From NCBI GenBank assembly GCA_035315885.1, contig DATFXM010000174.1:1-64000 (forward strand): a stretch of 64,000 nucleotides of DNA, read 5' to 3'. A program made the translations under genes and the position numbers. Of this stretch, positions 43,020-52,204 are shown in pieces. Position 1 is the first letter of the stretch. The number at the start of each line of letters is the position of its first letter. The notes beneath the pieces were generated by a model, which worked only from the letters and a program-made list of their open reading frames with translations, ran no database searches and was not told the DNA's origin. The DNA comes from DATFXM01 sp035315885 (GTDB lineage Bacteria; Acidobacteriota; Blastocatellia; UBA7656).

Positions 43020-45503
43020 ATGGCAAACTTTATCCAGGATCTCAAATTCGCCGCACGCACGCTCAGAAGCAATCTGGGCTTCACTGTTGCAGCGCTCATC
43101 GCACTTGCGCTGGGAACCGGCGCTAACACTGCGGTCTTCAGCGTTGTAAACAGCATCCTGATCAGGCCGCTCCCTTACGACAAGCCAGATCGAATCGTTG
43201 TTGTATGGGGCAACAATCAAAAGACCCACCGCACACGCGAACCCGTGTCGGTGCCGGACCTGATTGACTTCCGCGAGCAGAGCTCGCTTGTCGAACAGAT
43301 CGCTAGTTTCGTCTATGACGACTTCAGCCTTTCGATCGGCGCTGAGCCTGAGCGCATTCAGGGGACTATGGTCTCGGCCAACTTCTTTAACGTGCTCGGC
43401 GTGAAGCCTGCTCTTGGGAGAGTGCCCGGCGTGAAGCCTGCTTTTGGGAGATTGTTCGTCGAGGGCGAGGACGCATCGAGCTCAGGACGATCAGTCGTTC
43501 TGAGCAACAAACTCTGGAAAGAGAGATTCGGCAGCGACCCGTCAATAGTCGAGAAAACAATTCAACTCAACGGTGCCGCGTTCACTGTGGTCGGAATCAC
43601 CCCTCCCGAGTTTCAATCGCCGGAAAAAGGAGATGAGCTGTGGGTGCCAATGGCGTTTGACGGAGCTGATCGGCTGCGACTGCCATCCATCAGCTCCCCA
43701 GATGACTTGAGGAAACGTAACCGGCGATTCCTGAAGTGCATCGCGAGACTAAAGCCCGGTGTGGGCATTCAGCAGGCACAGTCGGAAATGGCAACAGTCG
43801 CATCGCGACTTGAGCAGGCGTACCCGAATTCCAATTCGGGCTTCACAGTTGATCTGGTGCCGATCAGCGACCAGATACTTGGAAACATTCGCCCTGCGCT
43901 GAAGTTTCTGTTGGTCACCGTTGCTCTCGTATTGCTCATCGCCTGCGCCAACGTAGCAAACCTGCTGTTGGCACGAGGAGCCGCACGCCAGAAAGAAATT
44001 GCCATCAGAACCGCGATGGGAGCCTCTCGATCGAGAATCATCGTGCAGTTGCTCACCGAAAGCGTGCTAATTGCGCTGACCGGCGGCGCACTCGGACTCG
44101 CGCTCGCGTACGGTGGTGTGAAACTGCTGCTGTCGATCAATCCCGCTAACGTACCGAGATTATCGGAGGTCGGGATAGACTTGCGTGTACTGCTGTTCAC
44201 GCTTATGGCTTCGGTGGTTACCGGGCTGCTTTTCGGGGCGATACCCGCGATTCAGGCTTCCAAGCCTGACTTGAATTCGACTTTGAAGGAAGGCGTACGC
44301 GGGACTTCCGGTGGATCGAGGGGCAAACAAACCAGACACACGCTCGTGGTTCTGGAAGTGGCCCTGACTCAGGTTGTGTTGATCGCTGCGGCGCTGATGT
44401 TAAAGAGCTTCTACCAGCTTCAGAACGTAGATCCGGGATTCAATCCGGAACGAGTCTTGACAATGCAGGTAACTTTGCCGCCTACCAAGTACACTGAAGA
44501 TGATCAGATCTCGGCTTTCTTCGACCAATCAATCAAACGCCTTGCGTCATTGCCGGGGGTGGAGGCGGCGGGGGCGATAACCACTCTTCCGTTACAGCCC
44601 GACACTGCCTTGGCGCGTCGGTTCACTATCGACGGACGCGCTCCTTCTTCTCCGGATGAACGCCTCACGGCGGCGTACGGCGCGGTAAGCAGCGATTACT
44701 TTAAATTGATGAGCATCCCGTTGCTCAAGGGGCGTTACTTCGAAGAGCGAGATCGGGACAAATCTCCCCCGGTCATCGTGATCAATGACGCAATGGCCCG
44801 TTTGTACTGGGGTCAGGACGATCCTCTTGGAAAGCACATTTCGATCACCGCCGAGGGCGGGGTATCGCGGGAGATTATCGGCATCGTAGGCAACGTGAAG
44901 CAGTCGAGCCTTGATTCCGAGTCCGGCGCCCAAATGTACGAGCCTTTCTTGCAGGTCCCGTGGAACTTCATGGCGCTTGTTCTCCGGACAACGCAGGACC
45001 CAAACTCGATAATGAGAGCGTCGAGGGCGGAACTGCTTTCGATCGACCCTGGCCAGCCGGTTTTCGACGTGAAGACGATGGATCAGCTTGTCGGCGAATC
45101 TATCAGTCAGCCTAGACTGTACACTACGCTGGTAGCGATATTCGCGATCCTCGCGTTGGCGCTGGCAGCAATAGGCATATACGGGGTCATAAGCTATGCG
45201 GTTACGCAGCGAACTCAAGAGATCGGGATACGAATGGCCTTGGGGGCAGCGCCTTCTACAGTTCTGAAAATGATGGTGGGTCAGGCTATGTTTCTTACCG
45301 GAATCGGGCTGATCCTGGGGATCGTCGCAGCGTTTCTATCGGGCAGACTGCTGGCCGATCTACTTTTTGGTGTGAGCGAGAGAGATGTCACGGTGTTTCT
45401 GGTCATCCCGTGTGTGCTTGCGGCGGTGGCGCTTGTTTCAAGTTATCTGCCTGCACGGCGGGCTACCAGAGTAGACCCGATGCTCGCGCTCAGAGCTGAG
45501 TGA
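43020..45503 (+). CDS. ABC-type orphan permease, MacB-like core plus two FtsX domains (ADOP type), second copy
   Basis: An 827-residue permease with the same two-domain layout as the one at 26.5-29 kb: N-terminal membrane helix (TLRSNLGFTVAALIALALG), MacB-like core, FtsX domain with LLIACANVANLLLARGAARQKEIAIRTAMG (read in part), second core, and a C-terminal FtsX domain ending RRATRVDPMLALRAE. There is no ATPase gene nearby. The periplasmic core contains a recent 30-nt in-frame tandem duplication that adds 10 residues. No clear ribosome site lies before ATG 43020. The TGA stop is followed directly by a TTCTGAG array. Confidence 0.9.
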   Translation: MANFIQDLKFAARTLRSNLGFTVAALIALALGTGANTAVFSVVNSILIRPLPYDKPDRIVVVWGNNQKTHRTREPVSVPDLIDFREQSSLVEQIASFVYDDFSLSIGAEPERIQGTMVSANFFNVLGVKPALGRVPGVKPAFGRLFVEGEDASSSGRSVVLSNKLWKERFGSDPSIVEKTIQLNGAAFTVVGITPPEFQSPEKGDELWVPMAFDGADRLRLPSISSPDDLRKRNRRFLKCIARLKPGVGIQQAQSEMATVASRLEQAYPNSNSGFTVDLVPISDQILGNIRPALKFLLVTVALVLLIACANVANLLLARGAARQKEIAIRTAMGASRSRIIVQLLTESVLIALTGGALGLALAYGGVKLLLSINPANVPRLSEVGIDLRVLLFTLMASVVTGLLFGAIPAIQASKPDLNSTLKEGVRGTSGGSRGKQTRHTLVVLEVALTQVVLIAAALMLKSFYQLQNVDPGFNPERVLTMQVTLPPTKYTEDDQISAFFDQSIKRLASLPGVEAAGAITTLPLQPDTALARRFTIDGRAPSSPDERLTAAYGAVSSDYFKLMSIPLLKGRYFEERDRDKSPPVIVINDAMARLYWGQDDPLGKHISITAEGGVSREIIGIVGNVKQSSLDSESGAQMYEPFLQVPWNFMALVLRTTQDPNSIMRASRAELLSIDPGQPVFDVKTMDQLVGESISQPRLYTTLVAIFAILALALAAIGIYGVISYAVTQRTQEIGIRMALGAAPSTVLKMMVGQAMFLTGIGLILGIVAAFLSGRLLADLLFGVSERDVTVFLVIPCVLAAVALVSSYLPARRATRVDPMLALRAE
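43398..43457 (+). repeat. 30-nt in-frame tandem duplication inside the second orphan permease
   Basis: Two copies of a 30-nt unit, 43398-43427 and 43428-43457, each beginning GGCGTGAAGCCTGC and differing at a few positions. The protein reads GVKPALGRVP then GVKPAFGRLF. The reading frame is kept. Comparison with the other permease in the window, which has a single copy (LLGRVLLPEDD region), shows that one copy is extra. Confidence 0.85.
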
Positions 45504-45606
45504 AGTTCTGAGTTCTGAGTTCTGAGTTCTGAGTTCAGCCTTGAGTAAGTTTGGTTTGAACTCTGGCTCCGGCACTCAGAACTCAGCTCGAAACTCAGAA
45601 CTTCAG
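45503..45606. repeat. paired TTCTGAG heptamer element between the permease and HD genes
   Basis: The left arm (45503-45537) has four nearly perfect TTCTGAG units starting right at the permease stop. The right arm (45573-45605) is CTCAGAA units that end 9 nt before ATG 45615. The spacer is about 35 nt. Confidence 0.85.
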
Positions 45607-45614
45607 TATTCCCT

Positions 45615-46187
45615 ATGCCAACAAGACAAGAAGCTTGGGAGCTGCTTTGCGAGTACACGAAGGGCGACTCGCTTCGCAAACACGCACTGGCTGTCGAAGC
45701 GGTCATGCGCAGCTACGCGCGCAAGCTCGGCAAGGATCAGGACAAATGGGGCATCACCGGCATGCTTCATGATTTCGACTATGAGATGTACCCCGATCCC
45801 CCAGACCATCCGATGAAAGGCTGGGAGATTCTCCGCGAGCGCGGCTACACCGAAGAGGTAAGGAAGGCGATACTTGGACACGCCACGTACACTGGTGTCC
45901 CTCGCGATACGCTTCTTGCACAAGCGCTCTACGCTTGTGACGAGCTGACAGGTTTCGTCGTGGCTTGTGCGTTGGTCCGGCCGAACGGAATCTGGGACCT
46001 CGAGTCCAAATCGGTGAAGAAAAAACTGAAGGACAAAGCGTTCGCACGAACAGTGAACCGCGACGAAGTCTACGAGGGCGCAATAGAGTTCAAGGTCGAA
46101 CTCGGCGAACACATAGATTTCATCGTCGCCTCTCTGAGAGAGGTCGCGCCCGATGTCGGATTGAAACCAGTAGGCAGTAGGCAGTAG
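45615..46187 (+). CDS. HD-domain (HDIG-type) phosphohydrolase-like protein
   Basis: A 190-residue soluble protein with the HD metal-dependent phosphohydrolase fold: H23 in RKHALAVE, H52/D53 in LHDFD, H81-containing loop and HATYTGVP at about 103-110. D129 in the CDELTGF segment could complete the site. HD proteins hydrolyse phosphate esters or nucleotides. It lacks the GYP motif. The last codons (VGSRQ-stop) come from a GCAGTAG array that runs on past the gene. It follows the orphan permease, with a repeat element between. The substrate is unknown. Confidence 0.8.
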   Translation: MPTRQEAWELLCEYTKGDSLRKHALAVEAVMRSYARKLGKDQDKWGITGMLHDFDYEMYPDPPDHPMKGWEILRERGYTEEVRKAILGHATYTGVPRDTLLAQALYACDELTGFVVACALVRPNGIWDLESKSVKKKLKDKAFARTVNRDEVYEGAIEFKVELGEHIDFIVASLREVAPDVGLKPVGSRQ

Positions 46188-46311
46188 GCAGTATGCAGTA
46201 CGCAGGCAGTAGGACGCTCAATGACGCGCTAAACGAACTGTCCTGCGGGTTAATGCGTACTGCCAACTCCCTACTGCCTACTGCATACTGCCTACTGCCT
46301 ACTGCGTACCG
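46168..46311. repeat. paired GCAGTAG heptamer element at the HD gene end
   Basis: The left arm (46168-46213) begins within the HD gene and contains its stop. It is made of GCAGTAG, GCAGTAT and GCAGTAC units. The right arm (46256-46311) is the complement, CTACTGC/ATACTGC/GTACTGC. The spacer of about 43 nt is unique. Beyond 46312, the ~208 nt before the next gene show a possible promoter and nothing else. Confidence 0.85.
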
Positions 46312-46329
46312 CCCCCAACACGCAATTGC

Positions 46330-46359
46330 TTGACAAGTAATGTCACACGATGCGAGTAT
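46330..46359 (+). promoter_or_regulatory. possible promoter upstream of the exported TPR-like gene
   Basis: TTGACA (46330-46335) is a perfect -35 box. The best -10 at an allowed spacing is GAGTAT (46354-46359, 18-nt spacer), only half matching. It lies about 160 nt before ATG 46520. Reported as weak. Confidence 0.3.
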
Positions 46360-46519
46360 GCGATTGGAGCGTCTACCGGGACAAGTGCCAACGGCCCGAG
46401 TGCTCCAAGCGCGCATCCCCGAGTTGTGCCGAATCCAGAAATCACAGCCGAGCGTGAACTGGTAAAGAAGGCTTCTGAAGCCAGCTCCGGGTGGATATTT
46501 CAATAAGGAGTCTGATTCG

Positions 46520-47533
46520 ATGAAAAAGTTGACTACCGCGGCGGCGCTCGCTTTTGTGGTTGCCCTCACCACACTTCAGGTATCGGCCCGGTCGATAATC
46601 AGCAACCCGACGCCTCTGCGAGGGGCCCAGGACGACAAACAAAAAGACGACAAAGCAAAAGAGGAGACTGACGCTTATACCGCCTGGTATAACGCCACCC
46701 GAGAGACCAATAAGGATTGGTCGAAGATCATGGAGTTGGGGAAGGCTTACATGGCTAAGTATCCCCAGGGTCAGTGGGCAAAATACATCCAGCCGTCCAT
46801 TGCTCAGGCACGCAACGCGATGCTCACAAAAGCAGCTCAGGACAAAAACGTGGCAGAGATCATCCGCCTTGGAAAAGAAGCGGCCGCCGAAGATCAATCT
46901 GCCGAAGTCGATTATTACACCTTTATAGTTGGCCAGATCGGGACTCTCGAGCTCTTTGCGCAGCCGCCAAGCTTCGCGCACGCCGCCGACGCCACGGACC
47001 TCGCCAACAAGTCCATTGCTCTCATCGAGGGCGGAAAGCTCCCCAAAGGCGCCAACAAAAACGTCCTGCTCGCATATTTGAATAGCGTCGATGCAGTCGT
47101 CGAGAAAAACAACAAGAACACGGACAAAGCAATCGCGTATTATCAAAAGGCTGCATCATACGACCCAACGAACCCGCAATACTCCCTGCAGTGCGGATCT
47201 CTCCACCAGCAAAAATACGCTGCCGCCGCAACCAAGTTTCAGACGATCCCTGATACCGACCGCGAAGCCGAGGCCGACAAGATGAAACCCGAGGTGAAGG
47301 CAGTGCTGGACGAGGTCAACCGAGAAGCCGACGCGGTCATTCAGTGCTGGGCCAGGTTCGTCGCGTTGACGCAGGACAAGAAGGAATGGGACGGGACGCG
47401 CGCACAGGTTCAAAAGGTTTTGACCGAGCTCTATTCCTTCCGTCACAACGGGTCGTCCGAGGGATTGAAGGAGTTGATCGAGCGCAGTCGCAGCGCCAGC
47501 AGTCCGCCGAGCAGTTCGACCGCCTCGCACTAG
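46520..47533 (+). CDS. exported TPR-like hypothetical protein
   Basis: A 337-residue protein with a signal peptide (MKKLTTAAALAFVVALTTLQVSA). The mature part is helical, with lysine- and aspartate-rich stretches (DDKQKDDKAKEE) and helix pairs of tetratricopeptide type (LGKAYMAKYPQGQWAKYI, AIAYYQKAASYDPTNPQYSL). The C-terminal helix bundle ends in a Ser-rich tail (SASSPPSSST). AAGGAG lies 9 nt before ATG 46520. A strong terminator follows about 75 nt after the stop, so it is a single-gene unit. No function is known; a periplasmic scaffold is possible. Confidence 0.75.
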   Translation: MKKLTTAAALAFVVALTTLQVSARSIISNPTPLRGAQDDKQKDDKAKEETDAYTAWYNATRETNKDWSKIMELGKAYMAKYPQGQWAKYIQPSIAQARNAMLTKAAQDKNVAEIIRLGKEAAAEDQSAEVDYYTFIVGQIGTLELFAQPPSFAHAADATDLANKSIALIEGGKLPKGANKNVLLAYLNSVDAVVEKNNKNTDKAIAYYQKAASYDPTNPQYSLQCGSLHQQKYAAAATKFQTIPDTDREAEADKMKPEVKAVLDEVNREADAVIQCWARFVALTQDKKEWDGTRAQVQKVLTELYSFRHNGSSEGLKELIERSRSASSPPSSSTASH

Positions 47534-47609
47534 TCTCTTTCAGCCGTCCCGACCGCTCGCTGCACGGCGACGCGCATTGTTTTCGGCTCGTAAGCTTTTG
47601 ATTGAAGGA

Positions 47610-47643
47610 AGGCCAGCCCAAGTACCTGGGCTGGCCTTTCCTA
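47610..47643 (+). terminator. rho-independent-like terminator
   Basis: AGGCCAGCCCA (47610-47620) pairs with TGGGCTGGCCT (47627-47637), a perfect 11-bp stem with a 6-nt loop, followed by TTCCTATT. It ends the exported TPR-like gene and separates it from rnc. Confidence 0.8.
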
Positions 47644-47734
47644 TTCGTATGCGGTCTTATTCAACGAAGCTGACGGCTAGTCGGAATAAGTGATATAGTT
47701 GCAGATATGCGCGGGCGGTCCGCGTCAACAGTTC

Positions 47735-48670
47735 ATGATTCTACTGGAACGAGAGAAGCTGCTATCAGAGCTCGAGCAAAGGATTGGTTACTCTTTCCGG
47801 TCGCGAGCGCTTCTGGATAGGGCCTTGACCCACCGCTCCTTTGCAAATGAGCGCGTAGCCGAAAGGTGCCAGCACAACGAAGCTATGGAGTTTCTTGGAG
47901 ACTCCGTTCTAGGCTTCGTAGTAAGCGCCTGGCTTCTCGAGCGGTTTCCCGATCTGGCCGAAGGCAAGCTCTCCAAGATGAAGGCGTTTCTCGTCAGCGA
48001 GTCGAGCCTCGCCGAGCTGTCTGAGATCATCGACCTTGGCCGCTACATCCTTCTGAACCGGGGCGAGGAAAAAACCGGCGGCCGGCGCAAGCGCGCGTTG
48101 CTGGCGGACGCTTACGAGGCACTCATCGGAGTTCTTTATGTCGACGGTGGAATCACCGTCGCAGAACGGTTCCTTCGCAGGGAACTCAAGGCAAAGCTGC
48201 TGTCGATCGATCCAACAGCAATGATCGGCGCTGACTACAAATCCGCGCTCCAGGAAAAACTTCAGGGGATCGGTTGTCCCGCGCCAGAGTACGCTCTTGT
48301 CGAGGCCATTGGTCCCGATCACCGACGCACCTTCCGAGTCGAGCTGCGGGTCGCGGGGACTGCCCTGTCAACCGGAGAAGGTCACACGATTAAGGAAGCA
48401 CAGCAGGAGGCGGCGCGGGCTGTGCTGGAATCTTCAGACACGCTGGATCGATACAGGACTGATTACCTTACAGAGGAGCTGTGCGAAGCCGAACCTGAAG
48501 CGCTCGATGGCGAAGAACCGGAGAGACCTTCTTCAGACAACGGATCGCTGGTTCGTGAAGCGCTCGCTTCGGCGGTCACGTTTGTAGAGGACAGTTCGAC
48601 TGGATCGAACTCCGCGGTGTCGATGTCCGCTGAAGAACAAAACGAATCAGAATTTGACAGGAAATCTTGA
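47735..48670 (+). CDS. rnc: ribonuclease III with acidic C-terminal extension
   Basis: RNase III cuts double-stranded RNA in rRNA maturation and RNA decay. The catalytic domain has E52 and D56 in NEAMEFLGDSVLG, and D125/E128 in ADAYEALIG. A dsRNA-binding domain follows at about residues 168-234 (DYKSALQEKLQG to AQQEAARAVLE). With the start at ATG 47735 the protein has 311 residues, some 60-80 more than usual; the surplus is a Ser/Glu-rich tail with no repeat I recognise. No clear ribosome site precedes the ATG; a TTG at 47699 is less likely. lepB starts 8 nt downstream, a known neighbour of rnc in many bacteria. Confidence 0.95.
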   Translation: MILLEREKLLSELEQRIGYSFRSRALLDRALTHRSFANERVAERCQHNEAMEFLGDSVLGFVVSAWLLERFPDLAEGKLSKMKAFLVSESSLAELSEIIDLGRYILLNRGEEKTGGRRKRALLADAYEALIGVLYVDGGITVAERFLRRELKAKLLSIDPTAMIGADYKSALQEKLQGIGCPAPEYALVEAIGPDHRRTFRVELRVAGTALSTGEGHTIKEAQQEAARAVLESSDTLDRYRTDYLTEELCEAEPEALDGEEPERPSSDNGSLVREALASAVTFVEDSSTGSNSAVSMSAEEQNESEFDRKS

Positions 48671-48678
48671 GCTGAAAT

Positions 48679-49638
48679 ATGACTGACGAACTGAACTATC
48701 AGCCACACGAACGGACCGGCACTGTCGACGCAAGGCCGGCGGTTGTCCCGCCTGAGATCAGGACCGTATCTGGTACGACTGACGAGAAACCGGCGTTTAA
48801 GAAGAGCGTGGCGCGCGAGTATCTCGAATCCGCCGTAGTGACGTTGATCATGGCGCTGTTCGGAATGACTTTCATTGTACAGGCCGTTAAGGTCCCTACC
48901 GGCTCGATGAAAAACACCATCTGGATTCAGGATCATCTGCTGGTGAACAAATTCATCTTCGGACCGCACGACCGGCTAAAGGTACCCATCCTGCCGGAAC
49001 GCGATATCCGGCGCGGCGACGTGGTCGTATTCAAGTACCCTCAGGATCCTCAAACAAATTTTGTAAAGCGAGTTATTGGTCTTCCTGGAGAGACGCTTGA
49101 GTACGATGCGCGTACCGGAAGGATCTACGTCAATGGCCAGGAACTGCCTGAACATCGGATGTACGTGGACCGTGAAAAAAATCCGGAGAGTCCAGACCCA
49201 TTGAAGGAAACGGGAGACGACGGCAATCCACCTAATTCGCAATGGACGGTGTTCTATTATCAGAACGATGAGGAAAGCGTTGACTCTCGAATCTACGACA
49301 GTCAGGCAAAGTACGCCGTTCATCAACCGTACAAGATTCCGGTGAAGGGCGATCCCGTTCCCGACGAGATACGAAGCGATCCTCAGCGAGCGCGAATCTA
49401 TGACGCCGATGGCGACGGGCGCTACGACAGTGACCAGTACTTCTGTATGGGCGACAATCGGGACAACAGTCTCGACAGCAGATTCTGGGGCACTGTCCCC
49501 CGGTCCAGCATTGTCGGGCGTGCGATGTTTGTTTACTGGTCGCTCGACAAGAGCAAGCCGAACGGTGAGGACACAAACCTGTTCAAAGACTTCTTCACCG
49601 CGTCGCGCCTCTGGCGCATCGGAAAGTTCATCAAGTAG
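48679..49638 (+). CDS. lepB: signal peptidase I with enlarged extracytoplasmic domain
   Basis: Signal peptidase I removes signal peptides of exported proteins. It has one membrane helix at about residues 52-70, nucleophile S76 in KVPTGSMKNTI and general base K130 in NFVKRVIGLPGE. The late blocks are CMGDNRDNSLDSRFWG and VPRSSIVGRAMFVYWS. About 110 residues lie between the Lys box and the GDNRDNS box, with a DYD-rich insertion (EKNPESPDP, YYQNDEESVDSRIYD), longer than in many homologues. The N-terminal cytoplasmic part (about 50 residues) is not conserved. It is co-directional with rnc (8-nt gap) and probably in one operon. Confidence 0.95.
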   Translation: MTDELNYQPHERTGTVDARPAVVPPEIRTVSGTTDEKPAFKKSVAREYLESAVVTLIMALFGMTFIVQAVKVPTGSMKNTIWIQDHLLVNKFIFGPHDRLKVPILPERDIRRGDVVVFKYPQDPQTNFVKRVIGLPGETLEYDARTGRIYVNGQELPEHRMYVDREKNPESPDPLKETGDDGNPPNSQWTVFYYQNDEESVDSRIYDSQAKYAVHQPYKIPVKGDPVPDEIRSDPQRARIYDADGDGRYDSDQYFCMGDNRDNSLDSRFWGTVPRSSIVGRAMFVYWSLDKSKPNGEDTNLFKDFFTASRLWRIGKFIK

Positions 49639-49690
49639 GCTGCGACAATCGTCCTCAAGCTTCTCCAACTGCGCGCATGGGTGAGATACG

Positions 49691-50119
49691 GTGAATCTCC
49701 CCGAAGAAACAACCGAACAGCCACCCGCGCGCGTCGCTCAAGAACATCGCTATTTGAGGGATTCCGAGGCAGGGAGTCATCGTGACAGGATCGATGAGCT
49801 TCGATCCATTATCCGCGACCAGGCATATGAGCTGAATTCGCTGAAGGCGAAAACCGGCGCGGCGTTTGGCGGGGCGGTATTCGCGTTACTTCTCGCTTCC
49901 TGCGCAGCATACGATCTGATTCGGGGCAACCTGGCGCCTTGGCTCTTTCTCGGATTGGACAGACAATTTCTTATTCTGGCTTTAGCGGGGCTCGGATTGG
50001 TTAGTCTTGCCCTGCTTGCGGTCGGAGTTCTCAAGCTTCGGCCGGGTGCAATTCAAAAACAGGCAGAGTTGGAAGAGCTGGAACGGGAGTACGAGACCCT
50101 GCTTGACTCTCAGGCGTGA
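49691..50119 (+). CDS. small two-helix membrane protein with flanking coiled coils
   Basis: A 142-residue protein that I do not recognise. Residues 30-55 form a coiled coil (RIDELRSIIRDQAYELNSLKAK), followed by two membrane helices (about 57-75 and 92-113) and a Glu-rich coiled coil at the C-terminus (AELEELEREYETLLDS). GTG 49691 has GGTGAG 6 nt upstream. It follows lepB by 52 nt on the same strand, so it may belong to that operon. No function can be assigned. Confidence 0.7.
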   Translation: MNLPEETTEQPPARVAQEHRYLRDSEAGSHRDRIDELRSIIRDQAYELNSLKAKTGAAFGGAVFALLLASCAAYDLIRGNLAPWLFLGLDRQFLILALAGLGLVSLALLAVGVLKLRPGAIQKQAELEELEREYETLLDSQA

Positions 50120-50226
50120 ATCAGCGGTATCCGCTGACGACCCTGCCAGCTTCCTCATCCTCTTAATATATTGGCTCGCATTCGCATGCTTGCATCGCGT
50201 GCTGTGAGCGAGGCCGGAGGTTGCTC

Positions 50227-52188
50227 TTGCTGCGACGATCAATTCCAATTGCGTGCCTTTTCTTGATTGTCGCCGCATGCATTGGTCTGTCAGGTCGATC
50301 TGCGTCTGCAGCCTCGTGGAAACCCGTCTCTCAGCGCGAGCTCGCGCTTACCGCGGCGGACATCGGCGATCCGGATGCGGACGCAGCGATACTCTTTCGC
50401 GAAGGTGGGGTCAACGACACATTCGCCGACGGCACCAGCCTTCGGATGTACATTCGAATAAAGATCTTCAACGAGCGAGGTCGCCGGTGGGCTGATGTTC
50501 AACTGCCTTATCGAGTCGAGCTGGGTCGAATAACCGACGTGCATGCGCGGACGATAAGACCCGATGGAACTCCCTTCGAAGTCGACAGCCGCGACGTCTT
50601 CGACAAGCTGTTGATGAAGACAAGTCACGGCATCTGGCGCGCTAAGGTATTTTCGATGCCGGCAGTCGAGCCGGGATCGATAATCGAATATCGCTATCGT
50701 CAGATCTATCCGGACGGCTTCCGCTACTTTGCTCTCGATCTGCAGTCCGACCTGTTTACGCTGGATTTGTTTTATCGGATCGAGCCTCCGCTGGTTTCCA
50801 AGCTCGACATGAGGTGGATCACATTCAACGCGCGCGATTCGAAGGAGTTTACGCCGCAATGGGACGGAAGCAGCTATTACATAAAGGCTTCGAACATACC
50901 CGCGTTCCGCCGCGAGCCGATGATGCCACCCGAACGCGCAGTCAAGATCTGGGGATGGCTGTACTATACGAACGGCTCTGAAGTTAAACCCGAAAAGTAC
51001 TGGCGCGACTATTCAACGAGAGCCTTCTGGCGAACCGAGTCTGAGACCAAACCAACGCACATCATCAAGCGAATAGTTGACACGATCACGCTCCCCAATG
51101 AACCAACGGCAGCAAAAATAGCCCGCATCTACGATTATGTTCAGGCCGAGATAAAGAACGTCGGATATCGCGATCCGACCAAAGTAGAAACCGTACCGGA
51201 CCTCGCGTTGAAGCGGAACAATTCCGCGGAGGAGACTCTGATACGCAGGTATGGCACTCCGGTAGAAATCAATCGCTTGTTCGTAGCGATGCTCCGAGCG
51301 TGCGGGCTGGATGCCCGGGTTGCAGAATTGACTACACGGGATGAGTTGACCTTTCATCGCGGCTTTGTGAATTCGTTTCAGCTAAACAGCGAAGTCACCG
51401 CAGTGCTTGCTCGCGGTTCCATAGACTTCTATGACCCGGGAACACTGTATTGTCCGATCGGTATGCTTGCTTGGGAGAAGGAAGCAGTTCCAGTCATAGT
51501 TCACGGCAACTATAAGGATATTTTCGCAGAGACGCCGTTGACCGACGCATCGCGCAGCGGCCAGCATCGCGTGATCAGAATCGGCTGGTCGCGTAACGGC
51601 TCGCCTGATGTCTCCGCCGAGGTGAGACTAGTCGGACAGCGTGCGGTCGAAGCTCGCAACGAACTCGCAAGCCTCTCGCCCGAGGAGCGGGTGAAGAGGT
51701 TCGCAGACTTGCAGCGCGACTCAGTGCCGGGCACAGAAATCGACGAGTCTGCAGCGCTGGAAGTCGACCAAAAGCCCGGCCCTTTAATTCTCACGTACAA
51801 GTACGACTGCCCACGGGCCTTCATGAGGACTGAGAAGAGGGTGCTGATTCGCCCTGCGCTCATTGGCCGGGGCGACGAGCCGTTTCTCGCGGGGCCTCGC
51901 CGAGTCAACGCCGTGTATTTTCCCTACCCTTGGTCAGAGATTGATCGCGTTGAGATCGCCGTCCCCACCGGCTCAGTCGTGGAACAACTCCCCGATCCAA
52001 TCGAACTGGACATCGGAGTTGCCCGATACAGAGCATCTTTTTCGCTCTCAAATGGAAAACTGATCTACGAGCGAGTGCTGAGGGTGGGCGGGATCTATAT
52101 TGCAGCGGATCAATACGACGCGGCGAAGGCGTTCTTCGACAGAGTGCATAATGCCGATCACACAGTGATCTCGTTGCGTCAGAACTAA
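50227..52188 (+). CDS. DUF3857/transglutaminase-like exported protein without the catalytic Cys-His pair
   Basis: A 653-residue exported protein with a signal peptide (cut near SASAASW). An N-terminal DUF3857 domain (about residues 40-240, RVELGRITDVHARTIRPDG) precedes a transglutaminase-like domain (about 270-400). In active members a GxGxCxD motif and an FDHVW-type histidine are expected; the matching places here read RYGTPVEINRLF and NSFQLNSEVTAVL, without Cys or His. The Asp-box equivalent (IDFYDPG) is kept. The start at TTG 50227 gives a 6-nt spacing to GGAGG (50216-50220); TTG 50221 would have none. It may be a binding rather than a catalytic protein. Confidence 0.78.
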   Translation: MLRRSIPIACLFLIVAACIGLSGRSASAASWKPVSQRELALTAADIGDPDADAAILFREGGVNDTFADGTSLRMYIRIKIFNERGRRWADVQLPYRVELGRITDVHARTIRPDGTPFEVDSRDVFDKLLMKTSHGIWRAKVFSMPAVEPGSIIEYRYRQIYPDGFRYFALDLQSDLFTLDLFYRIEPPLVSKLDMRWITFNARDSKEFTPQWDGSSYYIKASNIPAFRREPMMPPERAVKIWGWLYYTNGSEVKPEKYWRDYSTRAFWRTESETKPTHIIKRIVDTITLPNEPTAAKIARIYDYVQAEIKNVGYRDPTKVETVPDLALKRNNSAEETLIRRYGTPVEINRLFVAMLRACGLDARVAELTTRDELTFHRGFVNSFQLNSEVTAVLARGSIDFYDPGTLYCPIGMLAWEKEAVPVIVHGNYKDIFAETPLTDASRSGQHRVIRIGWSRNGSPDVSAEVRLVGQRAVEARNELASLSPEERVKRFADLQRDSVPGTEIDESAALEVDQKPGPLILTYKYDCPRAFMRTEKRVLIRPALIGRGDEPFLAGPRRVNAVYFPYPWSEIDRVEIAVPTGSVVEQLPDPIELDIGVARYRASFSLSNGKLIYERVLRVGGIYIAADQYDAAKAFFDRVHNADHTVISLRQN

Positions 52189-52204
52189 GTTGTAGAGGTG
52201 GAAC

